Origin: Polytrichum commune
Taxonomy: Eukaryota; Streptophyta; Polytrichopsida; Polytrichales; Polytrichaceae
Assembly: GCA_950295325.1 (NCBI GenBank)
Contig: OX485808.1
Coordinates: forward strand, 1,056,501-1,120,500
Length of the DNA stretch: 64,000 nt
Reading direction: 5' to 3'
The notes below the pieces were generated by a model. It was given only the letters and a program-made list of their open reading frames with translations, made no database searches and was not told where the DNA came from. The position numbers and the translations under genes were made by a program. The first letter of the stretch is position 1; each line of letters begins with the position of its first letter. Shown one piece after another: positions 46,857 to 58,284 of the stretch.

Positions 46857-47360
46857 ATTCATGTAGAGGACTTCATTACCTATCCATGGATATTAAGAAC
46901 TCATTTTTTGGACTTCATATGAATTTTAAAGAGCCAAAAAACCGACACTATGTTCAAACTTCCAAAAAAATAGTGAAAAAGTGAAGATTCAAAGGGAACA
47001 GCGTAGAATTGCGACCATATACTTTTTTGCAGTAGAAATATTATTGCATATTCATGTAGAGGACTTCATTACCTATCTATGGATACCAAGAACTCATTTT
47101 TTGAACTTCATATGAATTTTTGAGAGCCAAAAAACCGAGACTATGTCCAAACTTCCAAAAAATAGTGAAAAAGTGCAGATTCAAAGGGAACAGCGTAGAA
47201 TTGCGACCATATACTTTTTGGCAGTAGAAATATTATTGCATATTCATGGAGAGGACTTCATTACCTATCCATGGATACTAAGAACTCATTTTTTGGACTT
47301 CATATGAATTTTTGAGAGCCAAAAAACCGAGACTATGTCCAAACTCCCAAAAAAATAGTG
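46857..47360. repeat. ~191-bp tandem repeat, about 2.7 copies
   Basis: Units start near 46857, 47049 and 47240. Each opens 'ATTCATG(T/G)AGAGGACTTCAT', then has 'AACTCATTTTTTG(G/A)ACTTCA' and 'GAGCCAAAAAACCGA'. The first two continue with 'GGAACAGCGTAGAATTGCGA' and 'GTAGAAATATTATTGCAT', and the third breaks off at 'AAAATAGTG'. Identity between units is high, so the expansion is recent. It lies inside the 4.8-kb inverted-repeat element. Confidence 0.9.
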
Positions 47361-47818
47361 ACACACTCTTATAGTTTTTGACTTATGATGTTTAGACTTA
47401 AAGTGTTGGATTCATTAGGTAGGAAGGGGTGTGTGTAACTTTTGAATATATTGGTGATTGACCATTGAGGTTGAACTTAGTAATGGAATGTGAAGGCCTG
47501 TGAAGGAGAGGCCATCATAAGTTACACAAATATTTGTTAATACTTAAACTTAGGTACTTCATGGAATCAACAAGCGAAGGTTCGTGCAGTAGTGTGGAAT
47601 CAACGGCGAGGACTCGATTCACACGAGGGAAATCATTGAAGGCAGGCGTAGCCAAGGCGGCTGGGTGGACATTGGAGAAGGCTAAGGATGTGACCTTACC
47701 CGAAGTTAAGGAATATAAGATGACATAGTGTGGGATTAGTCAAGTTGTGTATATTCCAAGGGTATATTGGAATCATACATTGAATTACCGAGGGAGGATT
47801 TTCTACGTGTCATTATAA

Positions 47819-48049
47819 CTTTTCCACTCGGGCTATGACGAAATCGAAGGGTGGGGAATTTTTTGTGACACCCTCTTATTCAATGAATCGCTACGGGAAC
47901 CTGATAAACTTGAGGCAACCCGCTTGACCGAAATCCGACTTATCAAGACATTGGTTAAATTTGAAAGTGCTACCGACTTCAAAGGCTTTGAAACTCTACA
48001 CAACATTGTCCTCGACATCGACGACCAATTGCTTTGCTACGATGTTTAA
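47819..48049 (+). CDS. Short unassigned open frame inside the inverted-repeat element
   Basis: A 76-codon frame without an ATG at its beginning ends at a TAA at 48047-48049. It reads for example GWGIFCDTLLFNESLRE and later LVKFESATDFKGFETLHNIV. The composition is protein-like (balanced charged and hydrophobic residues, with none of the low complexity of the surroundings). I do not recognise it. A second short frame at 47534-47728 (start MLILKLRYFMEST) lies just upstream on the same strand and may belong to the same captured gene. Both could be chance. Confidence 0.25.
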   Translation, partial: LFHSGYDEIEGWGIFCDTLLFNESLREPDKLEATRLTEIRLIKTLVKFESATDFKGFETLHNIVLDIDDQLLCYDV

Positions 48050-48941
48050 ACGGAAATTGGACAAATGTATGATGAACTATGATGATCGTTTGAGACGTTT
48101 CAGCGAAACGTTAACAAACTGACATTGAATATCAAGCAGAAAAATGCATGCATTCGCGGCAAATGATTTTGCATGACGTGTTCAAACATCAAAGTATGAA
48201 CCCTTGGAGCATCATTGTAATCCAATTATTCAATGTCATTTAATATGCTTATGTAATTGAATTCCTTGCATTATCGGAATTGTATTTTTTTGGGAGCTAT
48301 GAGATATTATTCCATAGCATTTATATTGCTTAAATTCATTGTATATGTTTTTAACTCTCATCGTACTTATGTTTTTGTATTCCCTCAATGATATGATAAG
48401 TTTGCGACATCTATCATATTAATGAGAAGACAAGACCACGATAATACGACCATGTAACATATTAATGAAAAGATGACACCTTAATAATACGACTTTTTTG
48501 ATGTCTTCCAAAATAAGTCTCAGCCTTCTGTGTGAAGTGGCCCCAGCCTGGGGCCTGCTCTGCTCCCCGGGGCCACCGCCCACCGCCCACCGCCCGCCCC
48601 CCTTTACCCCGCTGCCCTGGAGGCAGCCCGGGGTAGCTGCCCGGCCCGATCTGGGCCGTCGATGGCGAGGGGGCGCCTCCATGGCCGAGATTAACCCTGC
48701 GCATGGGGCCATGGAGCGCCCAGTGACATGGCTGCCCACACTTGCTGGTGGTGGGCAGCAGTGAACGGAGTTCGCCCGTTCACTGCCACCAGTAGGTGTG
48801 GATGTCTACGCTCTCTCGCGGTCCTCCCACCAGCAAGTATGTAATTTTTTTTGCCCCAAAAACCTTCGCGAAAATTTCTTTACCCACTATGACTAGTAAA
48901 ACTTGAGAAAAAATGTGAAATCCTTCGGATCCACTGATCGG

Positions 48942-49155
48942 GGAGATTTTTTAGCATAATCGATTGAGACCCTATTGTTTGCAAGTCCAATTGGTTACAC
49001 GTTGACATCCTCTAGTTATCTTGGGATAAATCGGGGCATATTCCATAAATTCCTCTAAAATGATTGGTAATTTTCCTGCAGTCTTGAACTCCAACCGGTT
49101 ATTTCTCAAACTCAACCGGTTCATTTGTAACTAACTGCCGGTTCTCCCCGATCAT
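48942..49155. repeat. Dispersed repeat, copy B
   Basis: The partner of 17752-17885, with the same block order. It has extra sequence in the middle (about 49009-49075), so copy A may carry a deletion or copy B an insertion. Between the 4.8-kb element and this repeat, 48733-48830 holds a small inverted repeat around 'GTGAACGG...CCGTTCAC'. Confidence 0.6.
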
Positions 49156-49201
49156 AGTTCAGACCTTGGAAAACTAACCAACTAATTCAACTATTAGTTA
49201 A

Positions 49202-49523
49202 CTACACTAAATATGATATTTAGTGTTAAATATACTAAATACGAACGCATACACTAAATATCACTAACCCTATGAAAGTAAGTAAAATTAACTATGAACT
49301 CAAACACTAAATTTCAACTATGGTAATGTGTGGAAATCACATGCACAAATTTAGTGTTAGTAAGGATATGAAATTAAAATTAACAATGATAAAAGGAGAA
49401 GGCGAGCGGCTAGTAGGGAAGGTGGTGGCGCATTTATGTCTAACACTAATTATCAAATAATTGAAATTTAGTGTTGAACATGATAGGCTAGTAACAACAC
49501 TAAATACAATCAAACACTATTCA
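49202..49523. mobile_element. MITE with CTACACTAAATA termini, copy 3 (right end degraded)
   Basis: It begins CTACACTAAATATGATATTT and follows the interior of the 21754-22074 copy block by block. A short unrelated insertion (GGCGAGCGGCTAGTAGGG and following) lies near 49400. The right end stops at 'CAAACACTATT' without the final TTTAGTGTAG, so this copy is truncated or mutated at one terminus. Confidence 0.75.
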
Positions 49524-51000
49524 TGCTCCTTCGCAGTCCACTGATGTAACTTATCTTGTCCTTCCTCCTATTACTATGTGGGTTGACAACACCAATACAA
49601 TAATATAACTTCCCATAGACAATGTTGACAACCACCGCCTTGTACTCAATAATTCTGCAAATTATGTTTATCAATAAATACATGGACATTGTTGTGCTGG
49701 ATTTGTAAATTATGACTTAGAACAATTTCTTAGTATCGCAGGTTAATTGTCCAAGATATGTACACATGTAGTGATTGATCAAACTTTAAAAACATGAAAG
49801 AACCATATGTGTAAAAATGACTACCCAAGATATTGGTGGATAAATGTATATTTGCATCAGGAAACCACTATATTTGTATGTGCAAATACTTTGCCCCACA
49901 CTAATATATCCACATACCACACTATTTTAGATATGTATTAATGCAATTTCTAAATACAATATTTTTTGTAATGTGGTTGATGTACAGATGAACAAAGATA
50001 TAAATTTTTTAATTAGAATTTGACCCAAGTTAGGTTGCATGGGTTAAGAGTCAACGTATTTGCAAAGGCAACCTAATAGTTGGTATGTAAACCACCTTAT
50101 ACTCATGTTTATATGGAGGAATATTATACCACTTTAGCCAATAAGTTAGTGAGGTTGACCTGACTAGAGTGGTAATAGGCTTCTTTGATGCTTCAACCAT
50201 TTGTTGACCCATCAATAAATATACAATAAGATTGATAACTACTTTTAAAATAGTGTTTAGAGTCACATGATAGTTTATGTCACTTATGTAATGACATTTC
50301 TTAGGAATATATTCACAAGAAGTGTCATCCAACTTAATAAGTAGAAATGGCATATTCTATGTCCTAACGTTTTTGTAAGAAAATATAGTCATGGATAGTT
50401 GAAATTTGCATGAAAGATCAATTAGTTAGTGACAATATTTGCAACATTGAAAATCTACAATGTCCATCAGTTTTTACAACCCATCCTCCTATAACAAGCT
50501 AGAAAATTGGTATTTTTTTCAACCCAATACCGGTGAGCCGGTGAGTTTGAGGCCTAACCCGGTTGAAGGTCGCGACTTCACAGTAATTTGGTGCCCAATG
50601 TTACCAAGATGAGCCAGTGAGTCTGAGGCCTAACCCGGTTGAAGTTCGTGACTTCACGGTAAATTGGTGCTAATAGTACGAATTGTTTTTTCCGAAAAGT
50701 TACTAAATTGCTTGCGAACGGGCGAGCGGCGCGAACCTTGCGCCCAGTCGCTGCCGCTGCCGAATTTCGGAAGAAAAGTGGCTCCTTTCTGGTGGGGACC
50801 TGCGACTGGCCCTCCCACCAGCAGGTGTAGGCAGGCCTATAATTTCACGTAGTATTCCCATATCTTGTCCAACATGTGGATATTCCCCAGCATTCAGACT
50901 AAATGTGAGAACCTTGAGGCCAGCTAGGGGGCAATTGACTTGCCAAGCCTGGTGGCTGGTGCCCAGGGTCAATACCTACCACACATGTATCAGCAGTGTG
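49524..51000. other. Intergenic DNA with no recognised gene
   Basis: AT-rich up to about 50500, then a short direct duplication at 50528-50670 and a GC-rich patch at about 50715-50850. That patch has 'CCCTCCCACCAGCAGGTGTA', similar to 'CCTCCCACCAGCAAGTAT' at about 48822-48842 next to the 4.8-kb element. No coding region was recognised. Confidence 0.4.
50528..50670. repeat. Direct duplication of ~84 bp
   Basis: 'GAGGCCTAACCCGGTTGAAG' followed by '(G)TTCG(C/T)GACTTCAC(A/G)GT' and 'TTGGTGC' appears at about 50540 and again at about 50624. Identity is about 90 percent by eye over 60 bp. The function is unknown. Confidence 0.8.
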
Positions 51001-51692
51001 TAAAGGTTTTTTTTTAAACAGAAGGCAAATAAAGCCAACGCCAAGTGCATTGAAACCAGAGGAAAAACACGCCCATCACTGAGGGGAGGTGAGACCCCTT
51101 GGGCACGAGACACCGCCATGTAAAAAGAACCAAACAACCAAACAACCAAACACCACCAAGGTCAACCCACCGACCCCACCAAGCCAAGGACCCCCCCCCC
51201 CAACCCGCCAGCCAAGGACAACCCCCAAGCCACCATTCCACACGCCGAAGCGGGGGTAAAACTACCTACCTATTTGTCTTCTCCAATTCCATTCAATATT
51301 AAGATTCCGTCTCCTACATAGCATGCTCCATGCTCTCCAAGTTTTGTTGAAACATAGCCACTGACAAAAAGTTACTAATCTTAATGTTCTCAAGCACCCA
51401 TTTCCACGCCGCTTTGGCGTAGAAGATAAGCTCGTCCCAAATCCTTTACTTAACCTTTGATTCATTCCAATGTTCATGATTGAACACTTTGTCATTGTGT
51501 TTGATCCAAATGTTCCAGAGCGTAATCACTCTAAGTAGATGCCAAATTTTTATCATTTTGCCATACCTTTTAGGAATTCTTTCCCCAAACAAGGTTTGTT
51601 TCCAATTGAAACAGTCGTAGTTACCTATTCTCACTTGTAGATAGGTTTTTAGTTTGGGTTCCAATAAAGAAAACCACACAGGGAAGACCAAA

Positions 51693-53589
51693 TGAGTGTC
51701 ACGTGTTACATCTAGGGATCACCATTAAGTTAATTGATAGATCACAAGAGAATTAAAATGAGTTTAGGACAACAAACCCAGGGAAAATGACTTCTAAAGT
51801 GAGATCTAGGACATGTTTTAATTAAGGTTAAGGGTCACTCACAATAGTACATGCAATTGTTCAGTCACTCCCTTACAACTCACTCTCATCAATAACATCA
51901 CTCTTATAGTGTTTTGGCAATGCAGAGAGTCACAGCTCAACAATAGTCTTTTGGTTACACCATAGTCTCGTAACTCCAAGGTCAAGGCACCTTCGTTGGG
52001 TCCATAGTCTCTTCAATAAAGTAACCAGGGACCATAGGCCATACCATGGGTTAGTATCTATCCATCACACCTCATCCTCGTAATCTTCAAATTATTGGAT
52101 TAAGTGAATTAAATTAATGTTGTGACAATTAATCACTACTTAGTCCTTTGGACTTAAAATGATTTTTTTAGACTTAATGCATTAAAAATAATTATTATTA
52201 TAATTAGCAGAAGTCTAGTTATGAGTGACCGAGCTAAGCGAACCGGCCTAAGCGAAGAGTCCCTAGGTCCATAGTCTCAATATTCAGCCATAGTCTTAAG
52301 AGCCAGTAACCAGTCTCCAAGAGACATCTCTTACCAGAGTGGGCCATAGTCCTAGTCACAATAGCAAGTAACCAGTTCCAAGTCAGCATCTTGTTCTCGA
52401 ACAAGGCTCCGACCACTTCTCCTTATATCATTGCCCTTGAGCCTTCCCCCAAACCATATGGGATAAGCCGCGTCTGGCCCACATATGGCAGATTCCTTTC
52501 GTGCTCGGCTCCTTCCTCTTCCTTACGCGTTGGCGCTCGTCCCTGTCTCCCTCTCTCAATCACTCACTATGTGTATACAACCCTTCCAAGGTGATCACAT
52601 GTTATCAGATTCCTCCGACGGGTGGACAGAATTGAAGAAAACTATATACTGTATATTCGGCAGAAAGGTAACTATTACTCTCATCCCCTTCTGGAATCTC
52701 TTTTCTACAGGACGACAACCTCTCACTGCATCAAACTTAATTCACTTTCCTCTTGCTCAGAGATTCAAAATTACAATTTTGACACACTTAAGGATATCAA
52801 CTTACTCTCCCAGTAAGTCAGAGAATGAATGGGAACTCTTCAGTTATGTCCTAACTGAACACTCCTTCTTCTGATCCACTCAGCAACGGGAATCACACTT
52901 TTCTTAATACGATTAGCAGAATTGAGTAATGGTCCTCGTTACCCTTTCGCAGGATTTCAATTCCAAAGCACATCCTCAGTCTCAGATACATTCACAATAT
53001 GACTTATTCATAGAATTCACTTCACTTTACTCACCACGAAAGTATCTCTTCCTTCTCAGAAGAGATTTCCAGTTTCCACAAACACACCTATACACTCTCT
53101 AGTAGGGTAAGTAGAGCCTTCACATCAATAACATCACAAGTAAAGTAATTCAACTGACACTTAAAACAGGGAAATGTTACTTTGTAATATTTTTTATATT
53201 AAGAGGAATCTGATACATATTAAAAGGGCTTCACACCCGGATCGATCAACCACGCTAAGGATGTTCACAAAACTATGGGGGAGGCTCTCTTCTCGAGAGG
53301 AACTGAACTCTCCTCTCCCCTCTTCCTGGTCTATATCTCATGAACCAACTCCCCCAACTGCCACATCTCTCCGTAGCTTGATCTCAATAGTCTCTTTAAT
53401 ATATTCACATGACTATAGCCCTACCCAAATGATTCTTCAACTCTTGAGATTTTACTTAACTAAGTAAAATGAGTCTCCTTTTGCTCATTTCCATTAACTA
53501 GTCACTAATCACCTATTTCAGTGTTCATTTGGCATTCTAATTTACATTTTGAGTTCAAATTTCATCAAAATTCCAAAATGTCTACTCCT
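51693..53589. mobile_element. 1.9-kb unclassified insertion in the LINE, flanked by AGACCAAA
   Basis: The 8-bp direct repeat AGACCAAA lies at 51685-51692 and 53590-53597. Removing one copy plus the 1897 bp between them joins the LINE frame (…YRFLV to FPVWFSLLEP), which supports a clean insertion. The insert begins TGAGTGTCACGTG and ends GTCTACTCCT. No clear inverted termini or TG...CA ends and no coding domain were seen. An 8-bp duplication would suit a hAT-like element, but the ends do not confirm that. Confidence 0.7.
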
Positions 53590-54668
53590 AGACCAAAAAT
53601 CTGTACCACATCACCCCACATAGCTCATGCATAATGAACGTGGCCCATCTCCATGCCCTTCTAGCTTGGATGCAATCCCAGAATTTATGTTTGACCGATT
53701 CACTAGTGTTAGGGAGGCAAAGCACACATTGTCTAGAGATAGAGGCCGGTGCGATGCAAACCTTCCACTCATTAACGGCAACTACCTTGTGCCAAATTGA
53801 CCAGGTGAATGCTGCTTCTTTTCCGGATCTAAGTGGGTCCCAAACTTGCGACCAATAGAACATGTAGTTACCCGGGAGGTAACCCTGCCATTTCTCAGTT
53901 GCATGGGTGGTGCCCGGGTTTCTGTTAATGATGGAATCACGACCGTCCTTGGTAGTGCAATCCAGGTTGTGGCCTCCATCAATCCACCACCACATGTCCG
54001 GGTCCCACCCAAGTGTGGCTAGTTTGCCATAAAAGAAAATGATATTTCCTCTTCTTTCCTTTTTAGGTCCCCTATTGGTGTGGATAATCTTAACCTTGTG
54101 AAAATATCCTTCTACCTCTCCAAGGGGCCGTTCCCACTCTCTAAGGCATCTAGAATGAGTGCCCACCGTATAGCATTGCACTGGGAAGGGCATAGTAGTG
54201 CTATGTCATTGTAGACATTCTGCTGTGAAGTCCGTTTCACATTGAAAAACACAGACCGGGTCTTCTTCATCCTTCGTGTAAAATCCAAGCCATTGTCCGG
54301 GGTATGCAATGTCTTCATCCTCCTCCAAGAGGTTATGCCATTGTTCCGAGATATTATTGGTTAATTCTACCTAGTTATCCCTGTCCGTATTAGTGAGCCT
54401 AAATTCCTCTTGCGTTTTTTCCCATGTGTGAAAGTTCTGTAGGTTACTATCCCATATGTCATCAACACATCTAATCCCTTTGCGATAAAGGTTGAGGCCT
54501 TTATGGTAGTCAAACCCCTTGTTGAGAAGTTTCAGCCCATCCGACCACCAAATGTTTGAGTCCATACTTCAATTCGTGTGCATAGCGGGATTTGATAGAG
54601 CCCCTTGACCATGATTTTCCATGCCTTGCTAATGTGACTCCATATTTTGGATCCCGGGAATCCTTGAT

Positions 54669-54905
54669 TTTTTAAAATATATTTTTAGAAAGAAGGCCGA
54701 CAAGCCAACGCCAAAGCACAGGAGGCAGTTGACCACCTAGCAAGTTTTCTGTCAAGTAGAGAGGAGAATTCATAGCCGGGATTCAAACCACCGACTCTTC
54801 CTTGAGATTTGGGTATCTCTTCATCATCATCCGGTAGTTTAAGGTCATCTCGGACCTCCTTGATGTTTTTTGCTAGTGAACCAATCAAGGCTAACCCCCT
54901 AGCTA
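54669..54905 (-). mobile_element. tRNA-type SINE inserted in the LINE
   Basis: On the minus strand a B-box-like GGTTTGAATCCCGGC (54778-54791) is followed by 'TCTCCTCTCTACTTGACA', 'TAGGTGGTCAACTGCC' and 'TTTGGCGTTGGCTTGTCGGC', then 'CTTCTTTC' and an A-rich tail. The same body occurs at 16494-16581. The 5' boundary is uncertain; an A-box-like sequence (TAGCTAGGGGGTTAGCC) lies near 54889-54905 but is farther from the B box than in a tRNA. The end of the tail matches the 3' end of the host LINE. Confidence 0.72.
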
Positions 54906-55740
54906 TTTCCCCTTTGGGAATTAAACCTTGCCAACCTATATCTTAGCATAAGTTGTAGGTTAAATTCCCCGGGTTCCATGGCCTTAACTATCCATTTACA
55001 CATGAGGCTGGTCTTGGTGGCCTTTGGGTCAACCCTAGTCCTCCGTGCTTCTTCTTTAAGCAACATTTTTAGCTAACTTTAGTACGTGTGAGTTGCTCTT
55101 TCCCTGACCAAAGGTAGTTGCGGATCGCTCCTCTAATTTTGTTTAAGATTTTGTTGGACCCTCTTCATACCGTGATGAAAAACCAAAGTGTAGAGAATAA
55201 CACTTGGTTACATATTACCGCTTTACCTGCAAGTGAAAGTTTCATTGTGCTCCAATAGTCTAGTTTTTTGGCAATTTTCCGATAAAGAAAAATTATCTAT
55301 GTCTTTTGTGTTGAGGTTTAACCTAAATGGGGTGCCTAAAAGCTTGGATAGGTCTCTTTCCTCCGCCCATTGCCAGTTGTACTCGTTCAACCACTCTGGT
55401 TTGTGTGTGAATTCATCAAACCACTATGCACAAGACTTCTCCCAGTTGATTTCCATTCCAGAGGCCGCATTAAATACCTTAAGAATGCGTACTAATTTGT
55501 CCACGTATTTTTTTTCCCCTCTCACCATAAATGAGGAGTCATCCGCATATTGTGAGATGCTCTGCTGTTTCTTCCCCCCTGGCAAGGATATCCCTTTCAA
55601 CCTTCCTTCATCGACTGTTTTCTTAATAATGTGTGTGAGAGCTTCTCCCACTATGAGAAAAATGTACGGAGCTAGTGGGCAACCCTGTATAACCCCATGT
55701 GAGCCACAATCACCCCCACCCTTCGATTGCGTCCTAATCC

Positions 55741-57450
55741 GGGTGGGAGATCATGTGCCACATCCTAAGCCAACATGTTCGTAAGCAAGTACAAATTCAA
55801 TCCAATTGAAGTGGGCAAAGTGGTGTGTATAACACATTTTTTTAATTAGAAACTAAAAGCATTCACAAATGTTTGGTTACATGCAATGACAATCAATACC
55901 TTTTTGCTTGCTTCTTTCCATACCCTTCTCCTAATCTCTCTAATGCCCCACCACCGGGGCTTAGCTCACCACCTAACCTGCACTTCTGCCTCTAGCCCCA
56001 CTGCACTTCCGCTACCTTTACGAATCGGAAGCATCCGTTCTACCCAGAGGGGTGGAGGGTTATGCCAGTGACCTGTGCACCGGTTTCCATGCAGGGCACG
56101 ACACCATCCACCTGAATTCGGCAGTGAACTGTCACTCTGTCCAAGGATGGTGGCAACCTCCGACCACAGTCCTACCCTGCACTCCACAAAACCCCACACC
56201 CACTGCACTAGAAACCAACTCAATCCTTGCAGCAATGTCTCTCCCCAAAAAGGCAAATCTTCCACAGCATCATGTCGATGGATTGCTTTGAAAACAATTA
56301 TGCCGTGACTGATACGTACCCTCACACTGTTCTAAATACTACCCACCAAACTGGTTACAAGATACTAATTCCGTCACAGCTCCCTAGCTAATTGCTATAT
56401 GTTTTTTTTTTTGGTTGTTGTTGTTGTTGTGGCAGCCCTGGACTGCTTGGGTTCACTGCAATGGCACCCACATCCCATCCAATTCTACCACCTTTCCTTA
56501 CCTAAATCGTGGGCCTTTGCTTGGATGGAACGGAAGCTCACATCCCAGCTGCCCACATTTGAATTGCCACCTTCAACAAGGGCTCCACATCTCCCCTTAT
56601 CTCATCTCCAATCCAATTCTCCACTGCTTTTGTCTCGGCCGATATTGCTCCTCTAACTTCCACTCCGAATTTTGCTCCGCTGCGGCACAATCACCGCATT
56701 GCACTATGTTTACTCCAAAGAAAATGAATCCCAACTAGCTCAACACACCAGGTTGTTCCGTCAGATTCCTCCACTCGCCAACAATCTAGTAACTCTCCCC
56801 TCTGTGCATCCCTCTACAGTGGCCAACCCAAAGCAGCCACCGAATAATCAAAGACCCACCAGCGGCACCGGCGCTCTGCGCCTCTGCTTCATGCGTGGTC
56901 GATTCATGTATGTTGGTGTGGTGACTCTTGTGATGAGTTTGCTCTCATCAACTCCTTTGGACTCACCGCTAGGCTCCTGTTGCCGCCCTCGGTGGTTCTG
57001 GTTGCCTCTCCGGCTTGGTTCAGAAAGAGAGGGGATCTCGCCCTGGCACTCGTTCTCCGCTTCGAAACTCCCAGATCCGATCGCTCTCAGAAAGGCGGAA
57101 CACTAGCATCCGGCGCCATAGACATCTCCACCATAGACTTGACATCACACTCAGTAATGCTCTTGTTCAAGGCGGGCAAGAATTTTTTCCCTTTTCTGTT
57201 CTCTACCCCGAATCTCCTAGCTCTGATCCCTTTCCCGAAAATTGAGGTCCAGGCAATCTAGCGATGGGACAACGGAGGAGACGCACCAACAGAGGATGGA
57301 GTCGCTTAAACTAGTTAACCGATTCTTCCAGCGTTGACTAATACTAAGAAAAAATTGCAGTTGAGGAGCACAAGGGATCAGCGGAACCGCTAGGAAGAAA
57401 GGTGCACAATTAGGCTCGTCCAGGAGTTTCTCCCGCCGCGTACACATGTC
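55741..57450. other. GC-richer block of unknown nature
   Basis: The block is distinctly C-rich on the plus strand and has overlapping open frames on both strands of 75-145 codons (for example 56672-57106 plus and 55966-56325 minus). None shows a domain I recognise, and none chains across convincing splice sites. A GTT microsatellite (GGTTGTTGTTGTTGTTGTGG) is at about 56412-56430. It may be a remnant of a retroelement 5' region or of a gene. Confidence 0.35.
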
Positions 57451-57451
57451 T

Positions 57452-58100
57452 TCATAGGCTCAACAGGTGTGAGGCCCAAACCTTCACCCTTAAGCGTCCT
57501 AGTCCGAATGAAGGTTCAGGGCTCACCATGTACTTGCGAGGTTCAACAGATGCCCATGCACAATTAAACACGCATACAACTTTACTAAATTATTTTGGTT
57601 CATGATTACAAGCATTAACAAATGCTTTTCACAAGTGACTAACTCCCCTAACCCTGCCTAATCCCATCACTACTTCTTAACCCCCATTTAAGTCCTTAAA
57701 CCCTGGACCCCATCCGGCCGCCCAGCAGCAGTTGGAAGCCCCTGGTTGCAGATGTCAACCCGTCAACCCGTCAACCCTCATTCGGCCAACTGAAAACCAA
57801 TACCCCCACCGTGACTGGCTGCCTCCCAGCTCCTCGACCAACCGACTGATGGCTCTTTCTCACTGGGCTCGTCCCCGGTTGTGAGGCCAAACCACACACC
57901 CTTAAGCGTCCTAGTCCGGGTGAGGGAATGGGTATCACATTCGTGTTTACACAATTCCCTCTTACCAACTCCATAAAACTCCATTTAAATTCCCATCAAA
58001 TATTGCACACCAATTTATTCCATAACACGAGTACAAGCATTGAAAAATGCTCTTCCCCAATTATTCCCTTCTACCCACACTAATTACAATTCAACCCTCA
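57452..58100. repeat. Tandem duplication of ~410 bp beside the gypsy element
   Basis: 'TGTGAGGCC' followed by 'ACCCTTAAGCGTCCTAGTCC' appears near 57470 and 57879. In each copy the 'TACAAGCATT(A/G)A(C/A)AAATGCT' block follows at a similar distance (about 57605 and 58030). It may lie in the 3' LTR region of the minus-strand Ty3/gypsy element, but LTR boundaries cannot be set without the other LTR. Confidence 0.65.
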
Positions 58101-58284
58101 ACTCCTACCAAAAGCTCCCCCCCTTATATTACCCTCTAATTCATATGAGATCTTCTGTTCTAATTCACTAGTAAGTGAAACCCCTAGTCTTATTCCTCTT
58201 CCCCTTCCTAATTTACTAGCCCCTGATCGTACCCGGCCCATAACCGGCCATAACCGGTCTCATGCCCGGTCCAACACCATCCAA

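Larger units (their letters stand above)
43937..48732. mobile_element. 4.8-kb DNA element with ~535-bp terminal inverted repeats and no recognised transposase
   Basis: The left terminal repeat (43937-44475) and right terminal repeat (48202-48732) are close inverted copies, beginning GCCATGTCACTGGG at the left and ending CCCAGTGACATGGC at the right. The outer ~180 bp of each arm are very GC-rich and the inner part is AT-rich. The left arm has a short tandem duplication of 'GGGCCACTTCACACA(A/G)A' around 44112-44150. That motif is also the terminus of the MITEs at 28572 and 32236, so a smaller element may be nested inside a GC-rich one. Long inverted repeats of this size are usual for Mutator-like or foldback elements. 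No clear target duplication was found. The interior (44476-48201) has only a tandem repeat and short open frames. Confidence 0.75.
51006..55740 (-). mobile_element. 5'-truncated LINE carrying two nested insertions
   Basis: On the minus strand, from 55.74 kb downward: RT motif GVIQGCPLAPYIFLIVGEAL, then the catalytic block ISQYADDSSFMVRG (about 55.53 kb), then LLGTPFRLNLN and STMKLSLAGKAVICNQ. After a SINE insertion comes the zinc-binding C-terminal domain (CVLCLPNTSESVKHKFWDC, about 53.67 kb). The frame is cut at 53590 by a 1.9-kb insertion and resumes at 51692 with the FPVWFSLLEP and LWNIWIKHNDKVF blocks usual near the end of plant LINE ORF2. The frame then ends in FFLWFQCTWRWLYLPSV, and a poly-A tail (plus-strand T run) is at 51007-51015. 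Scattered stops show it is inactive. Sequence 5' of the RT is missing. Confidence 0.82.

Noticed and set aside
55233-55784. Plus-strand open frame of 183 codons
   Set aside because: It is the antisense of the LINE reverse transcriptase, whose motifs read on the minus strand.
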